Shown here: positions 50,121 to 59,370 of the stretch, piece after piece
Layout: the number at the start of each line of letters is the position of its first letter
How positions within the stretch are numbered: the first letter of the stretch is position 1
Assembly: GCF_000723165.1 (NCBI RefSeq)
Contig: NZ_HG322949.1
Coordinates: 3,279,267 to 3,343,266 of the forward strand
DNA length: 64,000 bases
Source of the DNA: Janthinobacterium agaricidamnosum NBRC 102515 = DSM 9628
GTDB taxonomy: Bacteria > Pseudomonadota > Gammaproteobacteria > Burkholderiales > Burkholderiaceae_D
Direction: 5' to 3'
Notes under the pieces: model-generated
Database searches by the model: none
The model's input: the letters and a program-made list of their open reading frames with translations, nothing else
What the model was told of the DNA's origin: nothing
Position numbers and translations under genes: made by a program

Positions 50121-50804
50121 TTAGATTGAGGTATTAAACACGTCCAGGCTGCGCACAAAATGCATCGCCTGCGGCTGCTCCACCAGCACGCACTGTTTAC
50201 CCGTGCGTTTGCAATGATCCTGCACCCGCCAATACGCATCGTGGCTGACGCAGCCGGTCTGGCAAATCACCAGGTCGGCTTCGACCAGGCTCGCTTCCAG
50301 CGCCGCATCGTCGCCGCCATGGCCGCCCGCATGGTGCAGGAAGCGTCCGCCCGCATCTTCGATCGCCTGCTGCGCCAGGCCGGCGCCCGACTCGTCCTGG
50401 CCGATGCACAACACGGATTTTTCGCGCAGGTCGGCCGGCACCCCGGCCGGCTGCGACGCGGCGCCGGCCGAGGTCCTGGCGAACCATTCATGGTGCAGCA
50501 GTTCGCGCATCAAATCCTGCACCCGCTCGCTCAGCCATTCGACCCGCCGCGCCAGCGTCTGCCGCGCCGGCAAGCCGGGGATCGCCGCCTTCAACTCCGC
50601 CATGTCTTGCCGCGCATACGCCAATTGCGAGTCGCGCACGATGAGTTGCGCGCGCAGGCGCATATTGTCGGCCTGCAGCGACGCGATGTCGGCGGCCTGC
50701 TGCGCCAGCATACTGCTGCAGCGGCTTTGCACGCGGCCGTATTCCTTGATCAGCATGCCGTATTCCTGGGCGATGCGGTCCGGGGTGTCGGCGGGACTAT
50801 TCAT
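50121..50804 (-). CDS. DUF2325 protein with coiled-coil N-terminus, Fur-boxed
   Basis: A 227-residue cytoplasmic protein. Residues about 10-100 are a coiled coil (MLAQQAADIASLQADNMRLR, DMAELKAAIPGLPARQTLAR). Residues about 128-222 are DUF2325, a Rossmann-like domain (SVLCIGQDESGAGLAQQAIE, HHAGGHGGDDAALEASLVEA, DLVICQTGCVSHDAYWRVQD, and a Cys in GKQCVLVEQ). Family function is unknown. A strong Fur-box match lies 62 bases upstream, so iron probably represses it. The 185 bases downstream are AT-rich without a gene. Confidence 0.85.
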   Translation of the reverse strand: MNSPADTPDRIAQEYGMLIKEYGRVQSRCSSMLAQQAADIASLQADNMRLRAQLIVRDSQLAYARQDMAELKAAIPGLPARQTLARRVEWLSERVQDLMRELLHHEWFARTSAGAASQPAGVPADLREKSVLCIGQDESGAGLAQQAIEDAGGRFLHHAGGHGGDDAALEASLVEADLVICQTGCVSHDAYWRVQDHCKRTGKQCVLVEQPQAMHFVRSLDVFNTSI

Positions 50805-50865
50805 GGTTTCTCCTCTGTCTTTGCGGGCGACCAGTCAGCACCGCAGGTCGTACATGATAGACATT

Positions 50866-50884
50866 ATAAATGAGAATCATTACT
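50866..50884. promoter_or_regulatory. Fur box upstream of the DUF2325 gene
   Basis: ATAAATGAGAATCATTACT matches the consensus at 13 of 19 positions, with 13 of 14 in the core AATGATAATCATTA. It lies between the DUF2325 gene (start 50804) and the LysR gene's 3' end. Confidence 0.75.
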
Positions 50885-50956
50885 ATTTGCCATGATGTCT
50901 GTACGGTCATGCAAATTAAATAAATATTGGCGTTTATTGCAGGATAGTGGCTTGTC

Positions 50957-51865
50957 TCAGTCCAGTTGCGGGAACACGCCCGGCGCGGCCTGGCTGACAA
51001 AATCGATGAAATTGCGCACTCGCAGCGGCATCTGGGTGCGCTGCGGGTAATACATGTACAGGCCGCCATTGGCGGTGGCCAGTTGCGGCAGGATAGCGAC
51101 CAGCCTGCCCTGCGCCAGTTCGTCGGCGATCAGGTACAGCGCCAGCTGGCCGATGCCGACACCGGCCAGCACCGCCGCCACTTCCGCCTCCACATTATTG
51201 AAGCTGCACACCGCGCTGACATCCTGGTACACCGTGCCGCCGTCGATATGCAGTTCCCACGGCACCATCCGTCCCGAGTTCGGCTGGCGGAAACCGGTGC
51301 AGCGGTGCAGCGTCAGTTCGGCGGCATTGGCCGGCGCGCCGAACTGCTTCAGATAAGCCGGCGCGGCGCATACCAGCAGCGGCAAGTCGCTCAATTTGCG
51401 CGCCACCAGGTTGCGCTCGGGCGGATTGCCGGCGCGGAAACCGATGTCGATTTTCGCCTCGACCAGGTCGGTGAAATGATCCTCCAGCAGCACATCGAAT
51501 ACCGCGCCGGGATAGATGCGCTGGAAATCGCGGATCAGCGGCACCAGTTGCCGGTTCGCCATCGAACTGGGCGCGGCGATGCGGATCAATCCTTCCGCCT
51601 CCTGGCGGCTGGTCTGCACCTGGTCCAGCGCTTCGTCGAGCAGCCGCAGGCCGGGATTGGCCAGCTCGAACAATCTTAAACCATCATCGGTCGGACTCAG
51701 GCTGCGCGTGGTCCGGTGCAACAGCCGCACGCCGAGATAGGTTTCCAGCTGGCGCACCGCCTTGCTGACGGCTTGCGGCGTCAAGCCGGCTTCACTGGCG
51801 GCGCGGCTGAAACTGCGCGCCCTGACAACAGCGATGAACAGGCTGACGGTACGGGCTTTATCCAT
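50957..51865 (-). CDS. LysR family transcriptional regulator
   Basis: A 302-residue LysR protein with a standard N-terminal helix-turn-helix (VSLFIAVVRARSFSRAASEA, LTPQAVSKAVRQLETYLG) and the wing RLLHRTTRSLSPTDDG. Of the CrgA-like branch, like the other LysR protein in this window. It is divergent from the SDR gene at 52005 and probably regulates it from the 139-base gap, where a TTACA/TGTAA dyad lies. Confidence 0.93.
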   Translation of the reverse strand: MDKARTVSLFIAVVRARSFSRAASEAGLTPQAVSKAVRQLETYLGVRLLHRTTRSLSPTDDGLRLFELANPGLRLLDEALDQVQTSRQEAEGLIRIAAPSSMANRQLVPLIRDFQRIYPGAVFDVLLEDHFTDLVEAKIDIGFRAGNPPERNLVARKLSDLPLLVCAAPAYLKQFGAPANAAELTLHRCTGFRQPNSGRMVPWELHIDGGTVYQDVSAVCSFNNVEAEVAAVLAGVGIGQLALYLIADELAQGRLVAILPQLATANGGLYMYYPQRTQMPLRVRNFIDFVSQAAPGVFPQLD

Positions 51866-51923
51866 ATTCAGATTGAAATCGGTTTACAAGTATTCACAAC
51901 TGAAAGATGAAAATCAAACAGCT

Positions 51924-51941
51924 TTACATACTCTAGTGTAA
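51924..51941. promoter_or_regulatory. Candidate LysR-binding dyad
   Basis: TTACA, eight bases, TGTAA forms an interrupted palindrome between the divergent LysR and SDR genes. Similar half sites appear in the copper island's cop box, but the spacing differs (8 versus 4), so a different regulator is expected. Confidence 0.4.
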
Positions 51942-52004
51942 CACCGGGCTTCCTCTTACACTGGATTCCGTTGCACTGACTCTTCACCCCACAAAGGACA
52001 CATC

Positions 52005-52862
52005 ATGAAAAACAGCACGCCTAAAGTTTGGTTCATCACCGGCGCATCGCGCGGTTTCGGTCTACTGGTCGCCAGGAATGCGCTGGCCCGCGGCGACCAG
52101 GTGGTCGCCACCGCGCGTCATCCGCGGCAGGTGATCGACGCACTGGGACAACACGACAATCTGCTGGCCGTGCAACTGGACGTGAGCGACGAAGCGTCGG
52201 CGATGGACGCCGCCAGGCTGGCCGTCGAACGCTTCGGCCGCATCGACGTCTTGCTGAACAATGCAGGCTTCGGCTTGCTGGGCGCGGTCGAGGAATCGAG
52301 CGCCGCCGAAGTCAAGGCGATTTTCGAGACCAATGTGTTCGGCCTGCTGCATGTGACCCGCGCCGTGACGCCGTACATGCGGACCCGCAAAAGCGGCCAT
52401 ATCATCAATATCTCGTCGATCGGCGGTTATGCTTCGTATGCCGGCTGGGGCGTGTACGGCGCCAGCAAATTCGCGGTCGAAGGATTGACCGAAGCGCTGG
52501 CGATCGAACTGGCGCCGCTCGGCATCCGCGCCACCGTGGTCGAACCGGGTTTCTTCCGCACCGACTTCCTGGCAGCCAATTCGCTGCTGGAAACCAGGGC
52601 CCGCATCGATGACTACGCGGCGACGGTCGGCGCGATGCGCGACTTCGCGGCCGGTTACAGCCACAAGCAATTGGGCGACCCGGCCAAGCTGGCCAGCGCC
52701 ATGCTGGTATTGGCCGACAGCGAACAGCCGCCGGTGCGCCTGCCGCTGGGTACCGACACGGTGGCCAAAATCCATGAAAAGAACCGCTTTGTCGAAGCTG
52801 AACTGAAGCAATGGCTGGAGCTGGCCAATTCGACCGATCACGACGACAGCATCGTCGCGTAA
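52005..52862 (+). CDS. Short-chain dehydrogenase/reductase
   Basis: A 285-residue classical SDR. VWFITGASRGFGLLVARNAL (TGxxxGxG), LLNNAGFGLLGAVEE (NNAG), INISSIGGYASYAGWGVYGA with the catalytic Ser and YGASK (Tyr, Lys), and the PGFFRTDF region after the active site. It resembles the DltE-like/oxidoreductase group often paired with LysR regulators. AAAGGAC precedes the ATG. Substrate unknown. Confidence 0.9.
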   Translation: MKNSTPKVWFITGASRGFGLLVARNALARGDQVVATARHPRQVIDALGQHDNLLAVQLDVSDEASAMDAARLAVERFGRIDVLLNNAGFGLLGAVEESSAAEVKAIFETNVFGLLHVTRAVTPYMRTRKSGHIINISSIGGYASYAGWGVYGASKFAVEGLTEALAIELAPLGIRATVVEPGFFRTDFLAANSLLETRARIDDYAATVGAMRDFAAGYSHKQLGDPAKLASAMLVLADSEQPPVRLPLGTDTVAKIHEKNRFVEAELKQWLELANSTDHDDSIVA

Positions 52863-52978
52863 ACATCGCATCATCTCTTCAGCCTGCCTGAAGCAGCACC
52901 GCCGCGACACTGCGGCTGTGCTGCTTTCTGCTTCAGCGCCGTTTCAGACGACGCCGACGTGGAAGCCGACCATCAGGC

Positions 52979-55108
52979 TTACTCTTGCGGCAGCAGCGCC
53001 AGCGCCGCGCTGAAGTCGCCCATCGGCTTGCCGCCGTTGGCGACCAGCGATTTATCGCGCAGCGTCAGGCCGTCCAGTACCGGCAGCGAGAAGCGGTGGG
53101 TAATCGCGCGCAGGATCGACGCGGAGTCGTATTGCGTGTGATCGACCAGGCCCTTTTTCACGTAGGGCGACACCAGGATCGCCGGCACGCGGGTGCCCGG
53201 GCCCCAGCGGTCGCCCTTCGGTGGCGCAACGTGGTCGTAGAAGCCGCCGTTTTCATCGTAGGTGACGATGACCAGCATGTTCTTCCATTGCGGGCTCTTT
53301 TTCAGCTGGGCGATGACGCTGGCGATATGCGCATCGCCGTCGGCCACGCTGGCGTAGCCGGAGTGCTGGTTCAAATTACCTTGCGGTTTGTAGAACGCCA
53401 CCGCTGGCAGCTTGCCGGCGCTGGCGTCGCTCAGGAACTGGCTGTCGAAATCGCGCAAGTGGGCGGCGCGGTAGGCTGGCGCCTTGACCGGGTCCATGTC
53501 GGCGTAATAATTGAACGGCTGGTGATGGAACTGGAAGTTCGGCGGATTGGGGAAGCTGTTGTTGCGCGTGCCGGCGGTGGCCAGTGCGGTGGTGTCTTTC
53601 CATGCGCCGGCATACCAGGCCCAGTCGATGTTCTTGGCCGACAGCAGGTCGCCGATATTGGTCTGCGTCTGCTGCGGCAAGGTGGTCGCCTTGCTGGTGT
53701 CGGCATACAGCTTGCTGCCGTCGCCGGCGGCCGGGGCGTTGCTGCTCGGCTGGAACGGCGGCTGCATGGTGTTCACGGCGTAAAACATGCCGCTGCTGTC
53801 GGCCGGGGTCAGCGTGCTATCGTTGGCGTAGGCCGGCGGACCGCTCAGCACCGATGCCGGCGAGCTCGGCGACGGCGTCAGGCGCACGAAGTTACCCTTG
53901 GCGTTGACGTCGATCTTCGAGATCGAATTCCTGGCCACCGATGTGTCGGCGTTCGGATAGGTCGGCGCGCACGCGCAGATCAGGTATTGGTGGGTCAGGA
54001 AGGAACCGCCGAAAGCGCCGATGAACAGGTTGTCGGCCAGCGCATATTGCTTGGCGATGTTCCAGAGCTGCATCTTGCTGCCGTCGTAATAGCCCATGGT
54101 CAGGCCGCCGGCGTCGGTATAGGCCGCGAACTTGTCGTTGGCGCCGCCGTTGATCTGCATCTGGTTGTTATAAAAACGGTGCACCAGGTCGCGCGTGATG
54201 ACCGATTGCGGCAAGTTCAGCGGGCTGTTCACGTCATCGATCTGGAATGGCTTGTTCGGCAGGTTGGCCGATTGGGCCTGGGTGATGACGGTGCCCTGGC
54301 CGGCCGCCGTCATGCCGCCCCAGGTCGGCGGCAAGACTGGCAAGACGCTGCCGTCGATATCTTTTTGCGGCACATAGGCCGAGGCCGACGTCGGGTTCAC
54401 GCCCGGCACGCCGTTGGCGCCAGGGAACAGGCCGTACAAATTGTCGAAACCGCGGTTTTCCGCGTAGATCACGACGATGGTCTGGATATTGTTCAGCGCC
54501 AGGCCGCTGTTCAGCGCGGCCAGCGCATCGGCCGGCGCGGCTTGTCCGCTGGCGCCGGCGATCACCGCCGTGACGCTGGCATTTTCCGCTTTCAGCTTGG
54601 CCAGATCGTCGCCGCTGGCCTTGTTGAAGTCGGACGCCAGGCTGGCTTCCGACACGCCGATGCGCGCCGCCAGCTTGCTGCTGGCGCCGGCAAAGTCGCC
54701 GCCGTTGCCGTCCATGACCGCGGCCAGCTCGGTCGACAGCGCGCTGACAAAGTTGGCATGGCCGGCCGGCGCGCGCAACATCAGCTTTTGCGTGACCTTG
54801 GCGCCGGCGTCGCCCAGCACATCGTGGCGGATCGCATCGGTGCCGACCACGGCCAGCACGGCGCCCTGGCCGTTGAGCGTAAAGCTGCCGTCGGCGCCGG
54901 TCTTGACCGGGGTCGAATTGCTGTCGCAGGTCAGCTTGGCGGAGGCGCTTTCCAGGCACACCTGGGCATTCTCATAATAGCTGCCGATCACCTGGCCCTT
55001 GGTCGCCGCCGGGTGGTCGCTGCTGCCGCATGCCACCAGGCCGGCGCTCAAGCCCAGCGACAACAGCAATGGCAAGGGACGTAAAGCTAATCTTGCGTGC
55101 GGATTCAT
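52979..55108 (-). CDS. Lipoprotein phosphoesterase, AcpA/phospholipase C-like
   Basis: A 709-residue protein of the alkaline-phosphatase-like phosphoesterase family that contains AcpA acid phosphatases and PLC-type phospholipases. A lipobox (GLVACGSS) follows the signal peptide. Residues about 30-190 form a separate N-terminal domain. The catalytic block starts IVVIYAENRGFDNLYGLFPG; HHQPFNYYADMDP and VTYDENGGFYDHVAPPKGDR are metal-ligand regions. It would cleave phosphomonoesters or phospholipids at the cell surface. It is divergent from the di-heme peroxidase gene. Confidence 0.88.
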   Translation of the reverse strand: MNPHARLALRPLPLLLSLGLSAGLVACGSSDHPAATKGQVIGSYYENAQVCLESASAKLTCDSNSTPVKTGADGSFTLNGQGAVLAVVGTDAIRHDVLGDAGAKVTQKLMLRAPAGHANFVSALSTELAAVMDGNGGDFAGASSKLAARIGVSEASLASDFNKASGDDLAKLKAENASVTAVIAGASGQAAPADALAALNSGLALNNIQTIVVIYAENRGFDNLYGLFPGANGVPGVNPTSASAYVPQKDIDGSVLPVLPPTWGGMTAAGQGTVITQAQSANLPNKPFQIDDVNSPLNLPQSVITRDLVHRFYNNQMQINGGANDKFAAYTDAGGLTMGYYDGSKMQLWNIAKQYALADNLFIGAFGGSFLTHQYLICACAPTYPNADTSVARNSISKIDVNAKGNFVRLTPSPSSPASVLSGPPAYANDSTLTPADSSGMFYAVNTMQPPFQPSSNAPAAGDGSKLYADTSKATTLPQQTQTNIGDLLSAKNIDWAWYAGAWKDTTALATAGTRNNSFPNPPNFQFHHQPFNYYADMDPVKAPAYRAAHLRDFDSQFLSDASAGKLPAVAFYKPQGNLNQHSGYASVADGDAHIASVIAQLKKSPQWKNMLVIVTYDENGGFYDHVAPPKGDRWGPGTRVPAILVSPYVKKGLVDHTQYDSASILRAITHRFSLPVLDGLTLRDKSLVANGGKPMGDFSAALALLPQE

Positions 55109-55252
55109 GTTTCTTCATGCCTTAGGGGTGGAAAACCCAGCATGCTATTGAGCAAATATTTCAACTTGATGAAATCACGGCGATGTTACATTCCGATACA
55201 TTGCTGTTGTTAAATGATGGCCTCCATTTAATTTTTAATGGAGCAGCGCCTG

Positions 55253-55282
55253 CTTGTCATGGTCTTGTCATAGTCTTGTCAC
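55253..55282 (+). promoter_or_regulatory. Triple Pho-box-like repeat
   Basis: Three CTTGTCAT/C units start at 55253, 55264 and 55275, exactly 11 bases apart, matching the spacing and TGTCA core of PhoB sites. They lie between the divergent phosphoesterase (start 55108) and peroxidase (start 55384) genes; their orientation favours the peroxidase gene, but both could respond. Confidence 0.7.
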
Positions 55283-55383
55283 ACTCGGCTGCTAGGCTGG
55301 CCGCCCATGTTCCGTCAATCAACGCCAGCAGCCGAGCCATGCCGCGGCAGCCCTACTTCTCTCCCTTCCCGATTTCGCCGCTC

Positions 55384-56637
55384 ATGAAACTGACGCCATC
55401 CCTGCCCGGCCTGGTCTGCGCCGTCTTGCTGGCCGCATGCCAGCCGCAGACGCAGCCGCCGCAAAAAGGCGCGCCCGCCGCCTACCTGACGGCCGCCTAC
55501 ACGCCGACATTAAAACGCCAGCCGTCGGTGGCGGAAATGACGGCGATGGGACGCGCGATGTTTTTCGAGCCCGGCCTGTCGGTATCTGGCAAGATGTCGT
55601 GCGCCAGTTGCCACAGCCCGGACCACGCCTACGGCCCGCCGAACGCGCTGGCGGTGCAACTGGGCGGTCCCGAATTGAAGGACGCCGGCACGCGCGCCGC
55701 GCCCTCGCTGCGTTATATCCAGAACGCGCCGCCGTTCACCGAGCATTTTCACGACGATGACGGCGACGACAGCGTCGACGCCGGCCCGACCGGCGGCCGC
55801 AACTGGGACGGCCGCGCCCAGTCCGGCCACGAACAGGCGCTGACGCCCTTGCTGTCGCCGCATGAAATGGGCAATCCCGATGTCGCCTCGGTGGTCGCCA
55901 AACTCAGACAGGGAGCGCTGGCGGCGCAATTCCGCCAGACCTACGGCGACGATATCTTCGAGCAGCCCGGCCAGGCGCTGCGCTGGGCGCTGATGTCGCT
56001 GGAAGTATTCCAGGAAAGCCCGGCCGATTTCTACCCGTACACCAGCAAATACGACGCCTTCCTGCGCAAGCAGGTGCAATTGAATCCGCAGGAATTGCGC
56101 GGCCTGGCGCTGTTCAACGATGAAAACAAGGGCAATTGCGCGTCGTGCCACATCAGCCAGATCACGCCCGGCGGCGTGTTCCCGCAATTCACCGACTACG
56201 GCCTGATCAACATCGGCGTGCCGCGCAACCGCAAGCTGCCGGCCAATACCGACCCGGCATTTTTCGACATGGGCCTGTGCGGCCCGGACCGCAGCGATTT
56301 AAAAGATCACAAGGAATACTGCGGCAGCTTCAAGACGCCGTCGCTGCGCAACGTCGCGCTGCGCAAGGTGTTTTTCCATAACGGCAGCTTCACCAGCCTG
56401 GAACAAGTGCTGCGCTTTTACGCGCAGCGCGACACCGCGCCGCAAAAATGGTATCCGAAGAACCGCGATGGCAGCGTGCATAAATATGACGACCTGCCGC
56501 CCGGCCTGGAAGCCAACGTCAATCTCGAAGCGCCGTTCGACCGCAAGCCGGGCCAGCCGCCGGCCTTGAACGACAAGGAAATCGCCGACGTCATCGTATT
56601 TTTGAAGACCTTGACGGATGGTTACAAGGCGCCGTGA
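55384..56637 (+). CDS. Di-heme cytochrome c peroxidase / MauG family lipoprotein
   Basis: A 417-residue protein with a lipobox (LLAACQPQ) and two heme c sites, CASCHSPDH (about residue 74) and CASCHISQ (about residue 256), plus distal ligands (GGRNWDGRAQSG, SFKTPSLRNVALR, HNGSF) typical of bacterial di-heme peroxidases and MauG. It would act in the periplasm, reducing peroxide or oxidising a partner. The ATG at 55384 gives the lipoprotein signal; an in-frame ATG at 55339 is possible. It overlaps the AraC gene tail-to-tail by 16 bases. Confidence 0.88.
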   Translation: MKLTPSLPGLVCAVLLAACQPQTQPPQKGAPAAYLTAAYTPTLKRQPSVAEMTAMGRAMFFEPGLSVSGKMSCASCHSPDHAYGPPNALAVQLGGPELKDAGTRAAPSLRYIQNAPPFTEHFHDDDGDDSVDAGPTGGRNWDGRAQSGHEQALTPLLSPHEMGNPDVASVVAKLRQGALAAQFRQTYGDDIFEQPGQALRWALMSLEVFQESPADFYPYTSKYDAFLRKQVQLNPQELRGLALFNDENKGNCASCHISQITPGGVFPQFTDYGLINIGVPRNRKLPANTDPAFFDMGLCGPDRSDLKDHKEYCGSFKTPSLRNVALRKVFFHNGSFTSLEQVLRFYAQRDTAPQKWYPKNRDGSVHKYDDLPPGLEANVNLEAPFDRKPGQPPALNDKEIADVIVFLKTLTDGYKAP

Positions 56638-57530
56638 AGCGAGGCGCCGCCGGTTTTCAGGGCGGCGATATCGCGCCGCGGCGGCGCGCCGAACATGCGC
56701 GCATATTCGCGGCTGAACTGCGACGCACTTTCATAACCGACCCGGAATGCGCTCGTCTCGACGTTGGCCGCATCGGCCACCATCAGCCGACGCGCTTCCA
56801 GCAAGCGCAACTGCTTCTGGTATTGCAGCGGCGTCATCGACGTCAGCATCTTGAATTGCCGGTGAAACGCCGACGGACTCAGCTGCGCTATCACCGCCAG
56901 CTCCTCGATGCTGACCGTTTCCGCGTAACGGTCGCGCAAGGCGTGGATCGCGCCGACGATGCGCTGCGCATGACGGCTGCCCAGCGCCATGCCGGCCACT
57001 TCACTGCCGTGCGGACCGCTCAGCAGCCAGTAACACATCTCGCGCATGATGGCCGGATACAGCAGGCCGATCGCTTGCGGCGTATCGAGCAGGCGCACCA
57101 TGCGCAGCGCGCAATCGGCCAGCGGCCCGTCGAAATCGGTAACGAACACACTGCTGGCGACGCGGCTGCCCGTTTGCGGTGGCGTATCCAGCTGCTCCAT
57201 CACCTCGCGCATCACGGCCAGGTCGAATTCGATGACCAAACCCAGGTAAGGCCGATCGGCGCTGGCTTGCGCGACCCGGCCGAACGCCGGCATTTCGACG
57301 CTGACCAGCAGCGCCTGGCCTGGACCGTAATCGACGTGCCGGTCGCCGAACAGCGCCCATTTCGCGCCCTGCACGACGATGCACAGCGCCGGCTTGAAGA
57401 TCAGGTGACTCGGCGGTTTTTCATGGTCCGAGCGCAGGATGGTGAATCCCTTGATCGCGGTGGCGAACGGACTGTCGCCAGTCTGCTTATCGGTATAGCG
57501 CTGAACGGCGTGCAGCAATGCTTCGGGCAT
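56622..57530 (-). CDS. AraC family transcriptional regulator (AraC_N type)
   Basis: A 302-residue protein. Residues about 20-170 form the AraC_N cupin-like domain (LCIVVQGAKWALFGDRHVDY, GQALLVSVEMPAFGRVAQAS); residues about 195-290 carry two AraC helix-turn-helix units (VSIEELAVIAQLSPSAFHRQ, TSAFRVGYESASQFSREYAR). The ATG at 57530 has GGAAA upstream. It is divergent from the SDR gene at 57670, the usual arrangement in which this regulator class controls an oxidoreductase. Confidence 0.92.
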   Translation of the reverse strand: MPEALLHAVQRYTDKQTGDSPFATAIKGFTILRSDHEKPPSHLIFKPALCIVVQGAKWALFGDRHVDYGPGQALLVSVEMPAFGRVAQASADRPYLGLVIEFDLAVMREVMEQLDTPPQTGSRVASSVFVTDFDGPLADCALRMVRLLDTPQAIGLLYPAIMREMCYWLLSGPHGSEVAGMALGSRHAQRIVGAIHALRDRYAETVSIEELAVIAQLSPSAFHRQFKMLTSMTPLQYQKQLRLLEARRLMVADAANVETSAFRVGYESASQFSREYARMFGAPPRRDIAALKTGGASLHGAL

Positions 57531-57669
57531 GGTGGATTTCCGGCTGTTTTGATTGATCGAGATTATAGGCCGCAAAACAGGAATAGGCAGGAATAAGCTA
57601 ATTTCCGCCATTTAAACCGAATATTCTCGACAGTATCATGCATGCACTTAAACCCAAACGGAGTACATT

Positions 57670-58431
57670 ATGCAAAACAGCAGCAAGATCGCGCTCATTA
57701 CCGGCGGCAATCGCGGCCTTGGCCGCAACACCCTGCTCCATCTCGCCGAACGCGGCATCGATAGCATCTTCACCTATTGCAGCAACCGGGCCGAAGCGGA
57801 CCACGTCATCGCCGCCGTCCACGCTCTCGGACGCAAGGCCGTCGCGATCCAGCTGGACACCGCCGCATCCGCCTCGTTCGACAGCTTTGTGCAACAAGTG
57901 CGGCGAGCGCTGGCCGAACTGGGCGCGCAAGGTGTCGATTACCTGGTCAACAATGCCGGCACTTCGCATCACAAACCATTCACCGATGTCACCGAAGACG
58001 AACTGGATGCGCTGTACCAGGTTCACGTCAAGGGCGTGTTCTTCCTGACGCAAAAACTGCTGCCGCTGATCCAGGATGACGGCCGCATCGTCAACATTTC
58101 CAGCGGCCTGACCCGCATCGTGATTCCCGGCAGCATCGCGTATGCGGCGATGAAGGGTGCGGTCGAAATCCTGACCCGCTACCAGGCCAAGGAACTGGGC
58201 GCGCGCGGCATCGCCGTCAACACCGTCGCCCCCGGTGCGATCACGACCGATTTCAGCGGCGGCATGGTGCGCGACAATCCCGAACTGAACCAGCGCGTGG
58301 CCGGCATGACGGCGCTGGGACGCGCCGGTGTGCCCGACGATGTGGGCGCGATGATTGCGTCGCTGCTATCGGAGGATCAGCGCTGGGTCAATGCGCAGCG
58401 GATTGAGGTGTCGGGGGGGATGTGTATTTAA
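57670..58431 (+). CDS. Short-chain dehydrogenase/reductase
   Basis: A 253-residue classical SDR: IALITGGNRGLGRNTLLHLA, YLVNNAGTSHHKPF, ISSGLTRIVIPGSIAYAAMK (Ser, Tyr, Lys), VNTVAPGAITTDF. The C-terminus RIEVSGGMCI fits the family's G-G-x end. Divergent from the AraC_N-type regulator, which likely activates it. Substrate unknown, probably a carbonyl. Confidence 0.9.
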   Translation: MQNSSKIALITGGNRGLGRNTLLHLAERGIDSIFTYCSNRAEADHVIAAVHALGRKAVAIQLDTAASASFDSFVQQVRRALAELGAQGVDYLVNNAGTSHHKPFTDVTEDELDALYQVHVKGVFFLTQKLLPLIQDDGRIVNISSGLTRIVIPGSIAYAAMKGAVEILTRYQAKELGARGIAVNTVAPGAITTDFSGGMVRDNPELNQRVAGMTALGRAGVPDDVGAMIASLLSEDQRWVNAQRIEVSGGMCI

Positions 58432-58580
58432 GACTGTTTTTCGACTGACGTCTTTGTTTTGTCCGGCAAGAAAGCGCGCGTCGTACGCAATTTTCATGGA
58501 AAGGCAATCCAGGTCCGCGGCCTGGCCGGATGGCGCGACGCGAATCCGACCAAGCCCGGCCCGGCATTTTCGCTACGCTT

Positions 58581-58740
58581 AGAGCCTATCCCAGTAGTGA
58601 GCGTCTTCTGCTGGCCGCGCATCAGCAGCGCGGACCAGGCGTGAGGAGGACGCGTGGCGGGCCACGCGACGACGATCAACGCAGTCCCCGTTGCTGAGGG
58701 GCGCCAGCAGGGGACGTATTCATCTACTGGGATAGGCTCT
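58581..58740. mobile_element. MITE-like element, copy 2 (160 bp)
   Basis: Same length and same perfect 17-base terminal inverted repeats as the copy at 26165-26324, with about seven base differences in the core. Its last base is part of the stop codon of the neighbouring minus-strand gene, mirroring the junction of copy 1. The 149 bases between the SDR stop and this element hold no gene. Confidence 0.85.
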
Positions 58741-59231
58741 TAATCCAGCGCGACTTCCGCCAGCGGCACGCCGATCATCGCGGCCAGCGCCTCGACCACG
58801 ATCGCATGATCGATACGCTGCGGCGCGCCGGACACGGTGACGGTGCCGATCGCGCCCAGACCGTCGACCATCAGCGGGAAGCTGCCGCCGTGGGTGGCGA
58901 AGTCGCGCTGCGGGCGGCCGGATTTCTGTTCCAGCGTGGTGCCATCGCGTTCCCCGGCCAGGCCCACCGCATAGGAACTGGTGTGCAAGGCGTCGACCGT
59001 GTTGCGCTTGCGGCGCGCCCAGTCGGCGTTGTTCGGCGAGGTGCCCGGCATGGCGTTATAGAAAATGGTCTCGCCGGCGACGCGGATGTCGATCGCCAGC
59101 GCCAGGCCGCGCTCGCGCGCCAGCGTGCGGATAGCGGCGCCCAACTGCCACAGCATCTCGTAGTCGAGACGCGCAAAGCGCAGGCGTTTTTCCTGTTCGG
59201 CGATTTTTGCCAGGTCGGTTTCGATGCTCAT
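58740..59231 (-). CDS. UPF0303/heme-degrading-domain protein (HbpS-like)
   Basis: A 163-residue protein of the Haem_degrading (DUF336, GlcG/HbpS-like) fold in the UPF0303 subgroup: LALAIDIRVAGETIFYNAMP, NADWARRKRNTVDAL, FATHGGSFPLMV and IGTVTVSGAPQRIDHAIVV are characteristic. Such proteins bind heme or small cofactors, but enzymatic activity is mostly unproven. The ATG at 59231 starts MSIETDL; the frame runs upstream without similarity. Its stop codon overlaps MITE copy 2 by one base. Confidence 0.85.
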   Translation of the reverse strand: MSIETDLAKIAEQEKRLRFARLDYEMLWQLGAAIRTLARERGLALAIDIRVAGETIFYNAMPGTSPNNADWARRKRNTVDALHTSSYAVGLAGERDGTTLEQKSGRPQRDFATHGGSFPLMVDGLGAIGTVTVSGAPQRIDHAIVVEALAAMIGVPLAEVALD

Positions 59232-59370
59232 CAAGGCTGCCTTTCGATACGGTTGAAAACGCCATTGTGCGCGATGGCGGCGCCGCCGTCGAGGGCGCAG
59301 CGTGGCGCCGCGCAAACGGGCTGGATGCTAATATGATTACATCAGCATCACAACTTCACAAAGGAACAGG

